This document shows, one piece after another, positions 33,663 through 45,803 of a DNA stretch of 53,237 nucleotides (positions are counted from its first letter, which is position 1; the number at the start of each line of letters is the position of its first letter). The DNA is from Cruorifilaria tuberocauda. Lineage: Eukaryota; Nematoda; Chromadorea; Rhabditida; Onchocercidae. Position numbers and translations under genes: made by a program. The notes beneath the pieces are model-generated. The model worked only from the letters and a program-made list of their open reading frames with translations, had not been told where the DNA came from and searched no databases. The stretch spans positions 1-53,237 of the forward strand of contig JABVXU010000377.1 in NCBI GenBank assembly GCA_013365365.1. Reading direction: 5' to 3'.

Positions 33663-36600
33663 CTCATTACATTCAGCGCCTTCTCTTCCAAACGCTAAAT
33701 TTTAGATAATTATGTAATCGTTTTTCTTCAAAAATAATGGATAAGAATTAGTTTTGAAGCAATAATTTGCAGATAATTCATTTAAAAAAGAAAACTAATT
33801 AATAAACGATGGAAGAAAGCAAAGATGATAGCTAATACTTTACTGATTTTTTTTGAAGAATATCAATTGATGCATTATAAGATATGATCAATTGATTATT
33901 GATGGTATTGATTGGAAAGTTTCATAGTTAATTTAACTGTTATTGTAAAGATGAAAGTGAAGTTTTGATGGAAAAATGGGAAATTAATTTGTTGAAATGA
34001 GTTTAAGTTGAAAGTAATTTATAATATTTAAAATTCTTTTTTGACTTTCATTTCATTCAATAATTTCTTATCATTTCTTATTGTGGAAAAAGGGAATTAT
34101 ACTTTAGAAGAGAGGGAATATGAAGAGGAAAAGGAAGAGAGTGATTAACACTGTCAACCATTTCATTCAATTCCTTTCATTGTGTAAAAAAAATGAAGAC
34201 AAGAAATCAGCCCAGCTAAAACAGTGGTCAATAAAGAGAAATCTACTGAAAGAGAAAGACAGAGAGAGAGAGACAAAGAGAAAGAGGGAGAGAAGCATAG
34301 AAAAGAGAATGAAAATGGAGAGAAGTCGACCAAGGATTCTTATATCTGTCACTTTCTGATAAAAATAAGCATGGTTTTAACCAAGAAAAATCTGTGTAAA
34401 AGAAAATTTCATATTGTTTAAACATTGAAAAATATCATAATTATCATTTTATCAACCTTATCAACAACACTATCAGCAATTAAAAAGTATAGAAAGTATG
34501 CAAAAGCTTTGCTGATTGCTCGTATTTTCGAAGTGCAATTTAATTTTTTTTTCTAGACTATCATTTCAAAATATAATCAACCATTCTAGTTATCAATAAT
34601 GAAATTAATGATAATAATTGAATTAACTGTTTTACAGATATCATTATTACCCATGAAGTTCAAGTATTAACATGTTAACAACTATCAAAAGTAGAAAAAG
34701 GAGTTGCTAAATTACGAAATAAAGCTAATTAATTTTTTAATTCTTATATCAAATTTATTCATTTCTTTTTCTATCCTATTTAAGTTACTCATGCAAAAAG
34801 CAATATAAAATAAAAAATTGAAAACAAACTTTGTGTATTCTTCTCCATTGAATATGCTAGATGAAAGGAAGTATAGTGGGAAGTTTGAGGATCCTCCGAT
34901 CTTCCAACCCACCACAAATGTCATAAGTAAGAAGTAAAGCAGCATGAAATGATATGTTACATCTGTGCTTGCTTAAAAATGTGTTATTGAAACTATTTTT
35001 AAAAAAATTAAGAAAAAAAGTTGGCAGGAATTAATTTAGAATGGTTAGATGACAATGTACACACATATACTATGCTAATTAAACATTATGTCAAATAGAC
35101 GATTGTTGACACACACAATTTGAACTGATCAGCCACTGATTAACGATTGTTGCTTACTTTTGATCCGATCATTACTCTCAGCTATTCCATAGTTATGGTA
35201 TGAAAAATTTATTTTAGTGATTAATTAGAAATTCTGGATATCAGATAAATGGGAAATTTGCTAAAAATTTAATTTAAACTTCTCAGTAATTTTTCAAAAA
35301 TTTCAAATTAATGACTAAAATAAAGCCATGCTTGATAGCTAGAATAAATCAACAGGAAGGAAATAGTTCGTTCATTTATTTTTTTCGTTTTGCAAGAAAA
35401 TCTCATTACTTAAGAATTTTCAATAAGCTAACATTACATTTGCTTTCCATCAGAAATGATGCTTGTTTAAAACAGTCTTGTTTGAAAGAACTTATAAGAA
35501 TATGTCGATTATCAGAACGATAATGTTTAAATAGGAAATTTTGCATCTCACAAGTTGTACGAAACTTCCTGATAATATAACGACAGCTGAGGGATAATAA
35601 ATTCCCAACTTATCAATCTGCAATGATAACAGTTTTTATAATTATTATTTCATTTTATTACAAAAAGAAATTTAGCAATCAATTTATCATTTATTATTAT
35701 TATCACTACTGTTTTTGCCATTATTTTCACTATTATTATTAATAATAATGATTATTATGTTCATTATCATTGTTATTAATGTTATTCATATTATGTTATT
35801 CGTATTATTGTTATTCATGGTCATAATATCTTGCTGGCAAAAGATTGCAAAGTGACGATTTTTAAAAAGTTGCATTTTTGTAGTTATTAAAATGAATCAA
35901 ATGCAACTTTAAAACTGCTAATTTAGAATGCCAGAAATTTCTAATGCAATCAAGCAAAATAATAAAAACCACTTTTGTGCTTTAAAGGTACCTTATTACT
36001 AACAGCGTTTGGAAACAGTTAAAAAGTCATTTGCATTTTTAACTACAAATAAATTAATTTATATATTGATGATCTATAAAGCTAAACTATCGGCAATGAA
36101 TCACAGTAAAATAACTAATGAAAAGAGAAGAGAAACATAAATTTCGATATACTCTTTTTATCTGACAGTAATGAAAGTTATTTGCTCATCAAAAAATTAT
36201 TTATTACATGATTTTAATAGCTGAAATAGCTGGGTTTGATTAATGGAAAAATCATTATCTTTATTTTTGAAGGAAATTAAGAGCCAAAAACGTATGGCTA
36301 TCCATCGAATGTTCTATCTTATCATGATATGCCCTCATTTAGAGTGATATAATCTGACCAATTCAATCTGTCCTATTGTTAAAAGTAATAATCGTTAAAT
36401 TGACTAAGCGGGCAAAGTATTTTTCAGCACCATCAAATTTTATTTATTTTGAAAAAATTTAGAAATTTACAAATCATAAATTATAGAACGAATAAGAAGT
36501 TAAAAATTATTGTAGTTTAGGATTATTACCTTGAAATTAAGTACAATATCGACAATGTACATTGTAGAAATTATAGAAGCGCGAATAAATACAACAAGTA

Positions 36601-39600
36601 GATATTGTACTTACTTTCAACTTTGAATATTTAGGCTAATATCCAGGTAAACAGGGCCAGGAAAATAAAAAGACAGTCCTGGTCCAATGAAAGTAATTTC
36701 TATAAAATGTTAAATATACGTGATGTGTGGGATAAGCGTGTCAGCTTGATTAACTGATAATTTTGTTAATTTAACAAGCAGATCATAGCTTGTCTTGCTT
36801 TTTCGGATCGAAAATTTGGATTTTTCGATAAGAGATAACAATGAAACAATTTGTATCATTTAAAATAATTTCTCCAAATTTGCAAAAAAAAATAAATATT
36901 TTTGGATTTTATGGTATTATTAAAAGTTAATGCAGCAATTGTGATGGCGATAATCATATCATTTCTGTTTTGCTAATAATTATTCGATTATATACTTCTG
37001 ATCACCTCTCACTTTACTTTTGAATATACTTTAAACAAAATAGCATTGCAAACAGCAACTTTTTGATAATTTCTCAAAAAAAGAAAGTATAAAGATTTAT
37101 ACTGAAAAGTAAACCAATTATCAACAAATTTCAAAAATTCGAATTTGATTGTCACAGATTAAACTTTCGTTATTTGATTCAGGCATACAAATCATAATAT
37201 AATCATTGATTTAATGAAAAAATTAAAGTTAAGTGTTGGCTAAAACAACGATTTGAAAGCTTATAGCCAATATTGCTTGCGGGCTCCCGTATTCATCATT
37301 ATATTATTATCGATGATATCATAGGCCGATTAATGCGGTATTTCCTTAACAGAATGATAGGATTGTTTCCTACAGAATGATAAATTCAAACCTGTGATAA
37401 AATTGAATGCAATAATTTCGTGGTAGGGACTACAAATTCTTTCTCTATATTGGATAACTAATTCTTAGCTGAAATAATTGCAATTACTGATGATATAAAT
37501 TCATATTCATAATTTCTATCCCGAAAATGCTGACAAATTATCATGATATTATGTCGATTGAGATAAAAATCATTCCAAGAATACTTTTAAGTTACTCATT
37601 AATTGAATTATACAATGGATGAGTTGAACAAATGAATCATTGATGAAAAAGTGGAATTCGAACTTATTATAGTATTGCACGTTGATAGCTTCGATACTTT
37701 CCATTACTGCTTCTAAGTATCTTTAAAATATCAGGTGGATCATTTTTTGATAAATATTAGCTGTCTTAAAATATTTTTGTTCAACGATTTTTTGCTAATA
37801 TTTAAATACATATTTCAAGTTCATTTTTCTTTTTTTTGAAAGAAGAATTAGTGATTTTTTTCGTTGAATTAAAGAGTTTTAATTAAGAACGGATGCATTC
37901 ATAGCCGTGAAATCATTGATTTCAGTGATCGAAGATTGAATAGATCAAAGAAAATAATCTGTATTCATTTAATTCAAATCCCCTTTATCATTCGATTCTC
38001 CCAGTGTGAATTTTTCTTATAAATTTCCATTCGATTGTTGAAGTGTAAATTTTTCACATAAACTTTGATTCAATTTTTTCTTGAAACGAAATAACGAAAA
38101 ACCGGTAATTAAAAAAGAATGAACGCTGATGACCAGAAGTGAATGAATTGAATATTGACAAACAAATTCGATCAGTAAATTACTTGTCGCAAGTTATTTC
38201 TCAACAATTCTCAATTTAATTCATACTTCAGTTCCGGTTTAATTCATCCATGAAAATGAATGAAATTTTGTTAAGCTTCATTTAAAGTGAATTCATTAGT
38301 ATTGTAATAATACTAGAACAAATCATTTTCTATGCCTTACAGAGATGAGAAAAAGATTGATATCTCTGTTAAAGATGTGGTTTATCGATAAGACACGGAA
38401 CAATCAACCATTACAACCAGCAGTCAATTTCGTTGTATCACACAAATGAATGTACCAACCATTTCTAGCAATCCTTTCTTTCCATTCTTCTCTTCAACAA
38501 TTCTGTCTTCTTTTTGTTAGATGAAAAAAACATTTTGCTCACAATCCTTTCTAGTATCTTTTTTTCTCTTATTGTCTACTTGAGGTCAAATAGAAATACC
38601 ATGTCAGAAACGAATTAATTAAATAAAATCAATTCGAAAATGATATAGCAATCAGCGAATGGTCAAACTGATCGGTTTATATTAATGTCTGTCCGTACAT
38701 GAATGTGTAGCATAGGTGTTTTATCAAGTTTAGTATTAATTCAATCAAACGCACGGTGATTTTAAGATTATTAACAATGAAATAGATCGAAGCTTGATAA
38801 TAGCTCAGGCTTGCTGATGAATGTTATTGAAGTTTCATAATAATTTAGTGTTATTTATAGTAGGGAAATGTGATAGAGTCCCCGGATACCTTTTATATCA
38901 GATAAACAACAAGTATTATTCCTGACAATGCAATAATCCGCTGCCAGAAATTATCACTCATCTGATTTGGAAATGAACTGTTTGATTTGAATGAAAGGTT
39001 ACAAGAAAGATTTAGTCTCAACCTGAATAAAACATTTATTTCTCCTGATGAACCACCTCTTCAAGTATTTTCACTATCCTAAAAATGCTGTAATATTCCA
39101 TGTCCATAAAATTATTCCGTAGTGCCTTTAGAAGGCCAGCCATTTATTATTTGGAGGAATGAGAACAGTGAATTGGAATCTGACATCATATATGAAGCAA
39201 AAATAGTGTGGCGAATGAAGGATGAGAGTTGAAGAGAGGGACGATGAATGAGGAGATATGAGAGGTGGAATTGATATGATAGCTTGGTGGAGATAAGGAA
39301 TAGCGGATGTGCTTGTAAGTGATTTGATCAGATAAGGGAAAAGCTTGGCTTCCTTGCCTTTTGCTTGCGTAGATTGAATTGAGTTTTGTGAAGCTTTTCT
39401 CTTCTCCCTGACCTACTCTTACTTCCACCCCTCTCCCGATCGTCTCATTTCTCCCCCAGTTTCCCATTCATTCCACCCCGACTTGCATCACTTTCATAAT
39501 GATGGTTGATGAGAGGGAAGAGATGATGCTTTTGCTTATCGCTTTCTTTCAATCATTTTCCCATTCACCATCATTCAGCTTTCTTCCATTTCACCTATCA

Positions 39601-39954
39601 CTTCTATGATCCTCTTGAATGCTCTACACTTATGGAATCAATCTTTCAATCAATCATTACTATAACTTTAGAGTTTTTTGTTCTTGTTGATTATTCTGAT
39701 AATAGTGCTTGACATTCCTTCTCACTTATCATTCACATTTTTCAAAGTAAATCTCAAAAAGTATCCTTTCTTAGTTTTATTTCAATATTTTCTTTTTCGT
39801 TACTTTTATTCTCATAGTTATAACAAACTGACATCATATCGACACTTATCTTCTCAATCTGAGCTTATATTACCGCAACAATACAATACAAACTGAATTA
39901 CAATACATGGACAAGTTGTTGAATCTTTTTAAAGAATTAAGGACAAAAAAAATT
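33663..39954. other. long AT-rich spacer with simple repeats
   Basis: No supported gene. The purine-rich (GA)n tract at 34085-34325 produces spurious Arg/Lys/Glu-rich frames. An interrupted TTATTATT tract lies at 35690-35820. A short imperfect hairpin (9-bp stem) lies at 36654-36685. A less AT-rich pyrimidine-rich patch lies at 39400-39480. TTATCA/TGATAA motifs are frequent (for example 34449-34475). Part of it is presumably the upstream control region of the FOG-like gene. Confidence 0.55.
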
Positions 39955-39968
39955 TCTGTCTGTTTTAG
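39955..39968 (+). promoter_or_regulatory. candidate splice or spliced-leader acceptor upstream of the FOG-like gene
   Basis: TCTGTCTGTTTTAG ends at 39968, 36 bases before the ATG at 40005. A leader could be trans-spliced here, or an upstream non-coding exon cis-spliced. Confidence 0.45.
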
Positions 39969-40004
39969 GCAATAGGACTATCATAAAACTGGTTGTAAAA
40001 AAAA

Positions 40005-43000
40005 ATGTGTGACATGAACGATACAAGGAAATCACGACGGAAGCAATGCACTCCATTCCGTCATTTTAATACTGGTACAGCTATTGTAACTTCAATTCCG
40101 GATACTAACAATGATATGATCATTGAGAATGAAACAATCAGTAATGGAACTACAATGCTACAACAGGTAAGGAGGCAACAATTTAGCACATTTACTTCAC
40201 TGAAATAATAAATGAAATTTTAATACTATTAATTTAGGTGGTAATTGACTCTTCTAAAATTTATTGTTCTCGTTCTGTTTTTTCCACTCCAACAATGCCT
40301 TGTTTGTACAAATTGTTTTACACCTATCTTCATCTATTTCAAAATCATTTTCTGACTAATTTGCGAGAATTGAATTACACAAAAAGGAAATCAATGATAT
40401 GTGACAGTCCGCAATTTCACATAATAGTTGAACATACCTTGAAGGTCACACTCTAATTGGGGATACTCTCTCAGGTAATCGTAAAATATTTCTCATTTCT
40501 AATTCTGTAGAATTGTGTTTTATGAGGCGAGGCGGTTACCGCCCAAGCGATAGTTAGGGTTTTTGCTAGTTAGCGCTATTATAATCGGGAAAATGACTAG
40601 ATTAATCATCAGTAATGATTGTAATACCATAGCCTTAATATTGACGTATCTCTTCATAGGTTAACATATCAGGGAAATTCTTGGGTAGTAATTTGCTTTT
40701 CATCATTTCTTTAATTTCATATTAAGGGTCAAAAAAGGGGTCAAGAAGAGATCGATAACGCAGATTTGCTTGAATGCGAGCAGTATTTACGGCAGCCAGG
40801 TATAGATCCAATGCAGCGATTATCTCCTTCTGCAGGTATCTAATTACAGATTTTCATAATCCTATTTTTTATTTCTAAATCCTATTTGCATTCTTTTATT
40901 TTTAAATTTGACGCAAAATTATCATAAAAATTTCAGCATCCTCAACATCATCTTTATCAACGTCCGCTGATAGCAGTAGTCTATCATTTGATGCTTATCG
41001 TAGAGAAATGATCGCCGATCAATGCATCAATCCAGTGCATGCATTGTATCTTCCTATTGCTTTCCACAATCATTCTGTCAACAGTGTTCAGGTGATTCAT
41101 CCAAAACTGAATAATTATTTGTAATGAAATAGGAAATGTGATTTTTCCGAAAAACAGGATTTGATCTTTTTATTGATCAACTTTTATCTATTATATGATT
41201 GCTAACCTGAGCTGATAAGTTATATTTAGCATTTCAGAAAACATAAAATTCTGTTATATGGAAAAATACTTTTTTAATCTACATTACACATACATTATAT
41301 CCAGAAAAATTCATATTCACCGTACGATTTATTTCTGATTGCCAATAATTTACGCTAGTAAAACCAAAAGCTTTTACAGCTAATGAAAAAAATGACCGAT
41401 ATGAAAGAACAGAATAATCGTATCATTAGTGGAATAATTCTGTTATTCTGTTATATTAAATAACTGTTATAGCTCTAAATTGCTTGCATAATAATCATTT
41501 CTTTAAAAGGGAAGGAGAAGCTGTTGTGATATGCATTCTTTGATAAGATAAGAGGGATAAGTACAAGTTAGGAGGTATGTAAACTCTGGAGAAAAGTACG
41601 GATTGATTAAAAAAAAGGGATGTATGAATGGAATAATGTATTTGAAATTATGATTAGTAAATACATTTCAAATGATGGCATAAAGATTAGACGTCTGAAG
41701 AAGATTAATTGAAGTTTAAAATACTCTCTTAAAGAAAATTCAATTATTACTTTAAAATAATTGATTAATATTCCTCCATTATAAACACCAATATGAAAAA
41801 TTGTATTATTTCATCAAGAAAATTTAATTCATATATTTTTCGAGAGATCTACTATATATATATAGACCTAGCTTGTTTTACTTTAATTAGTACAATCATA
41901 AGAGTTTCATTTTGTTGTATTTATCTCCTATCATTTACACAGTTTCCGAATAGCTATTATGAAAACTATTATAGGTATTGGGTCATCCGCAAGTGTTAAT
42001 TCCAGTAGCTATACATCCTCATGCCCAAAATATTCTCAAACCATGCTTACTTATCGATGAATTTATGTCTCGTAATATTGCAATCCCAAAACAGATCTGT
42101 TTCGGCGAGACGCGATGTCTTCTAAATATTACTGTCATGCAGCAACAATCTTATTCACTAAATCCATCAACATCCAGCAATGTTTTTCATAATAATAATA
42201 ATAATAGTAAGAAAAGGTACACGTAAAATTAATGCGCACCAAAAATCATTTTTAGTTCTAAAATATATCTTATAAGCAAATGAATATATCTCTTTTGTTT
42301 CTTAAAAAAAACACCAACACGATATAACTCATCATAATATGTTATCATTGTCATCTTTAGTCGAAGCTAAGCATAACCAAGTACGATTAGAATTTTAAAA
42401 TAAAGTAAATGCTATTATCAATTATATGAAAAATGCTATAATCTCTTCAAATTATTAAAATAAATAAATTATAAAATTGTAAAATAATTGGTGATGATGG
42501 TGAAATCGTTATAATTAGTTGATTATGTTAGTAAGTTTGAAGTTTATGGTAGATTATCTTTCTCATTAATCAATTGGTAATGCAAAATGATATTTAAGGA
42601 AAGGAATTGTATCGAATGCTGTAAGAAAAAAACGTAAATCGTCTAGTGATTTGAAACCATTAGATTTAACAGTACGAATTAAACAATTTCAACAAAATAC
42701 TCACAGCAGCAGCAGTAATTGTGATAGCACTGAAGAAGATAATCCTACAGACGTACGTTTTATCCTTGATTTTCATATAATAGAGTGATGATGTAATTTA
42801 GAAATTATTATGAAAAAGCCATTACAGGAAAAATTGATATCATCCGAACCTGATAAGAAATATCGATGTGATTGTGGTGTTTCATTCAGTAGTGAAATAA
42901 CACTAAATGGACATAAAAAATATTACTGTCACAATAATGCCAATCAAGCGGCGCCATTTCGGGAACCGCAAAGAAAAGTACTATATATTTCATTTTTTCT

Positions 43001-43563
43001 CATTTTGCCTTATTTCATTTTTTTTACTTCTCATTTATCATTCCAGGTAGCATATCACTGTCAACAATGTGATTTTCTACCAGTAAGCGCTAGTCAATTA
43101 GCTCAACATATTCGGGTAAATCATGCTGCAATTCAGGCTTATGTGTGTCAAATTTGTGGTTACAAAGGTTATTCACAACGTGGCATTCGATCACATCTTC
43201 GGTAAGTTGGTAATGGGAAAGGATGCAGTAGTCTGTATGGTAATTAAGTTTGAAAAATTAAAAAAGGACAATACTGATGAGATTTCTTCCACTTTAAACC
43301 ATTTTTTATCTACTACCTTTAAACAGTTAAAAATTTTTAATTGTGATAAAATTCAAAATCTGTATTCAGATTCTTATTCAAAAAATTGTTTTATGTAATG
43401 AATTGACTTTTCTATTCGCTTACTTATCACACTACACGATCATTTCAGTACTCATACGGAATATGCTGATGAAAAACCGGAAGATCTAATCAACTCACAC
43501 GTTCATTTTATAACTGCAGAAACGAAATCAGCGCAATGTAGCAATTGTTATAAGAATAAATAA
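40005..43563 (+). CDS. Friend-of-GATA (FOG/U-shaped/ZFPM)-like zinc-finger co-regulator
   Basis: Exons: 40005-40166, 40727-40835, 40937-41091, 41975-42216, 42599-42752, 42828-42977, 43047-43201, 43449-43563; 413 residues with consistent phases. Near the N-terminus SRRKQCTPFRHF (residues 10-21) matches the SRRKQ-x-x-P motif by which FOG, SALL and BCL11 proteins recruit NuRD. PLDLT (243-247) fits the CtBP-binding PxDLS/T motif and follows a basic RKKRK. A C2HC finger (C288, C290, H303, C308; TLNGHKKYYC) is of the FOG type that contacts GATA factors. Two C2H2 fingers follow: C329, C332, H345, H350 and C358, C361, H374, H378 (ICGYKGYSQRGIRSHLR). The C-terminus has one more C-x-x-C pair before the stop. 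It is much shorter than fly or vertebrate FOG. The C2HC finger has C-x-C instead of C-x-x-C. Exons 2-4 encode no domain I recognise. A nuclear transcriptional co-repressor role is inferred. Confidence 0.82.
40531..40543. repeat. GC-rich inverted repeat in FOG-like intron 1
   Basis: GGCGGT-T-ACCGCC lies inside a GC-rich island (about 40522-40555) within a strongly AT-rich intron. No splice-bounded frame covers it. It could be a regulatory element. Confidence 0.7.
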
Positions 43564-43786
43564 TCGTATTGTTGAATGCATTTGTGACCAACAAACTTCA
43601 TTTGCAATTTTCCAACGAAATCATTTCTCTTCAGGCCAGTATATTTTCTAATAGTCAGACAGATACTTCGATCTAATCCAAAGCCATTTCCACATAATAG
43701 AAAAAAGATTAAACAGAGCGTTAATCAAATCGAAGTACCAAAAATTTATTGAAATTCATTATAAATCCTTTTTAAATTTTAAAATT

Positions 43787-43792
43787 AATAAA
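43787..43792 (+). terminator. poly(A) signal of the FOG-like gene
   Basis: AATAAA about 225 bases past the stop codon at 43561-43563. Another AATAAA overlaps the last codons and stop (43555-43560). Confidence 0.45.
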
Positions 43793-44893
43793 AGCTATTT
43801 TGGTACATCTTCATCACAATAATATATTAATTTTTGTATCTATCATTAATACAAGCGTTATCCTTGTTCGATCGATTAATGATATAAGCTTTGTTAATAT
43901 TTGAAGTTTGTACGAGCTTTACCAAATTCGAACTGAAGACAACTCCTAATCCCATACTGATGATATTTGAAAAACACAGTCCGTCGATTATATTTCAAAG
44001 ATTGTTTGCTCCAATCCCTTATTTAATTAGAATGGAATTGATTAATTACTAGCTGTCCAAACATTTGGGACATTCGTTTACATCTTTCAAATTTAAATGT
44101 ATAAAAGAGCATCCAGACACATCCCTCGTGATAGTTATTTAGAGTAGTTTCATTGATTACGATGTGTGTAATTAGCTTATAATTTTTTAGTAATTGTGGG
44201 AATTTTTTTGAAAGGATTTAAATTCACCATTCCTATGAATTTGTTATTTTTAAATCATCGGAAGAAAACAAAATAAAAGAATAGGAGTAGTGAAAATGAA
44301 ATTTTTATCATGATAAGAAGTTAATAGTACTGTTGCCATGTACTATAATTCATAATATAACATTTACTATAATTCAAAAGTAATCACTAATTTTTTAATC
44401 AATTTCATTCCGAGGAATAATCTAATTTTCAATTTTTCCCTCAGTTTCGTTTTACCTAAGAGATAATCTTCCAGTCATCTTAGATTGAATGAAAATAAAT
44501 GGAAAGTGGGCAATATTTGATCCTAGTATAAATCTAATGCACAATCCTTTATTTCTATAGGTCTTTGGAAGCAGAAAAAATCTCCATCTAAATCTTGCTG
44601 GATTTTCCAATCTTCTTATCATGATTCATACATAGAACAGAAGGTTTCTCGAAAATAAACTTCAGGGCTTACATTCAAAAGATGGCTTATTTTTGATAAC
44701 AAAATTTATTTTATAATTCATTATGTCTATCATTTATTGCAGCGGATTTATTAAATACATTCGTTTTAACTGAAGTTTGCATATCAGAGCTTATTTAATC
44801 TGATATTCGGAAAAATTATGCTGGATATCACTTTTTGAAAAATGCAGTAGTACAGTGAAACTGAAAGAACGAGAGTTATCTTTCCCTCTTTTA
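43793..44893. other. spacer between two converging genes
   Basis: About 1.1 kb without a supported gene, lying between the 3' ends of the FOG-like (+) and cysteine-rich (-) genes. Confidence 0.6.
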
Positions 44894-45803
44894 TCAACGT
44901 CGACGATATATTTCCGTAAAGTACGGAGAGATATGATTCATTGTTCGGTAACCGGATGTGATGCATTGTAGCTGGTTTACTTCCACTCGATTACCTGTTG
45001 ATAGCATTGTTTCCCATATACCATTTAAGGTACACGTTATCATGACTTCTTTCATTTCGACAGGATTGATCAATGGGAAATAGCGTATCGAACTACAATC
45101 AACGATCATCAATACCGATTTGAAATGACTGTAGCAACTGGCTAATATCATGCAGTTTTTTTGAAATCTCGTTTAAAATCTTTTAATCTAAATGACCAAA
45201 CAATGCTGTCAAATCAAATGAACTTACCTATCATTGTTAGATTGATCGATTAACCGACCACGTGCAACGATAAAGTTTGCTTCAGCCTGATATGCATTAC
45301 TAAATTTCGAATAACAATTTAATATTTTAACAATGCAATGATTACCACGTTCTACAACTCTTGATCGCAATTTACCACATTTCCTTCCATGGGTTAGGAA
45401 ATTTTCATCACATTCATTCAGTTCTTCAGGTGACGGTTTACATTTCCAACAGTCTCAAAAAATTAATAGGATTAAATAGAAATATCATAAATGGCATAGT
45501 TTGCTTACAGTATTAAACTAATCAGTAATATCATTTCCACCTATTTCACTTTTTAAAGTACGTCTTCTTACCTGATGTTCCGTCCACTCATCATTTTTTC
45601 TTTAATGATTTTTTAACAGACTTTCAAGTTCATTTGATATCAACTCAAAAAATTGTTTCTGGAAATGATTGAAATTACAATAAAGAAAGAAAATGCCTAC
45701 TGAGATTGATATCTTTCTCCATTGGTCGCATCCAACCATCACCAGGAAGATTATTGACAACTATCATGAATGTTGCTATGTAAAGAATCAGTTGAGCAGT
45801 CAT
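44894..45803 (-). CDS. secreted cysteine-rich nematode protein, function unknown
   Basis: Three minus-strand exons: 45701-45803, 45228-45453, 44894-45128; phases fit, 187 residues. It begins with a hydrophobic signal peptide (MTAQLILYIATFMIVV). The mature part has about ten cysteines, starting CWKC and including CGKLRSRVVERG-x-HC, a central IVDC, and a late ITCTLNGIWE ... QLQCIT pattern. The pairing of Cys-x-x-Asn-Gly-x-Trp with a later Cys recalls small secreted nematode families such as C6/DUF281, but I cannot assign one with confidence. There are no catalytic motifs. It is likely disulfide-bonded and exported or cuticle/surface associated, which is inference. It faces away from the GEN1 gene, sharing the 2.7 kb upstream region. 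Confidence 0.72.

Noticed and set aside
34120..34359. Arg/Lys/Glu-rich open frames on both strands
   Set aside because: They are translations of a (GA)n purine tract; all frames of such a repeat stay open.
36654..36685. Short hairpin GGGCCAGGA...TCCTGGTCC as a possible microRNA precursor
   Set aside because: The nine-base stem does not extend, far too short for a pre-miRNA.
40238..40456. Open frame inside FOG-like intron 1
   Set aside because: It follows a TTTAG but has no donor in a useful phase and ends in a stop. Exon 1 joins exon 2 cleanly in phase 0 without it.
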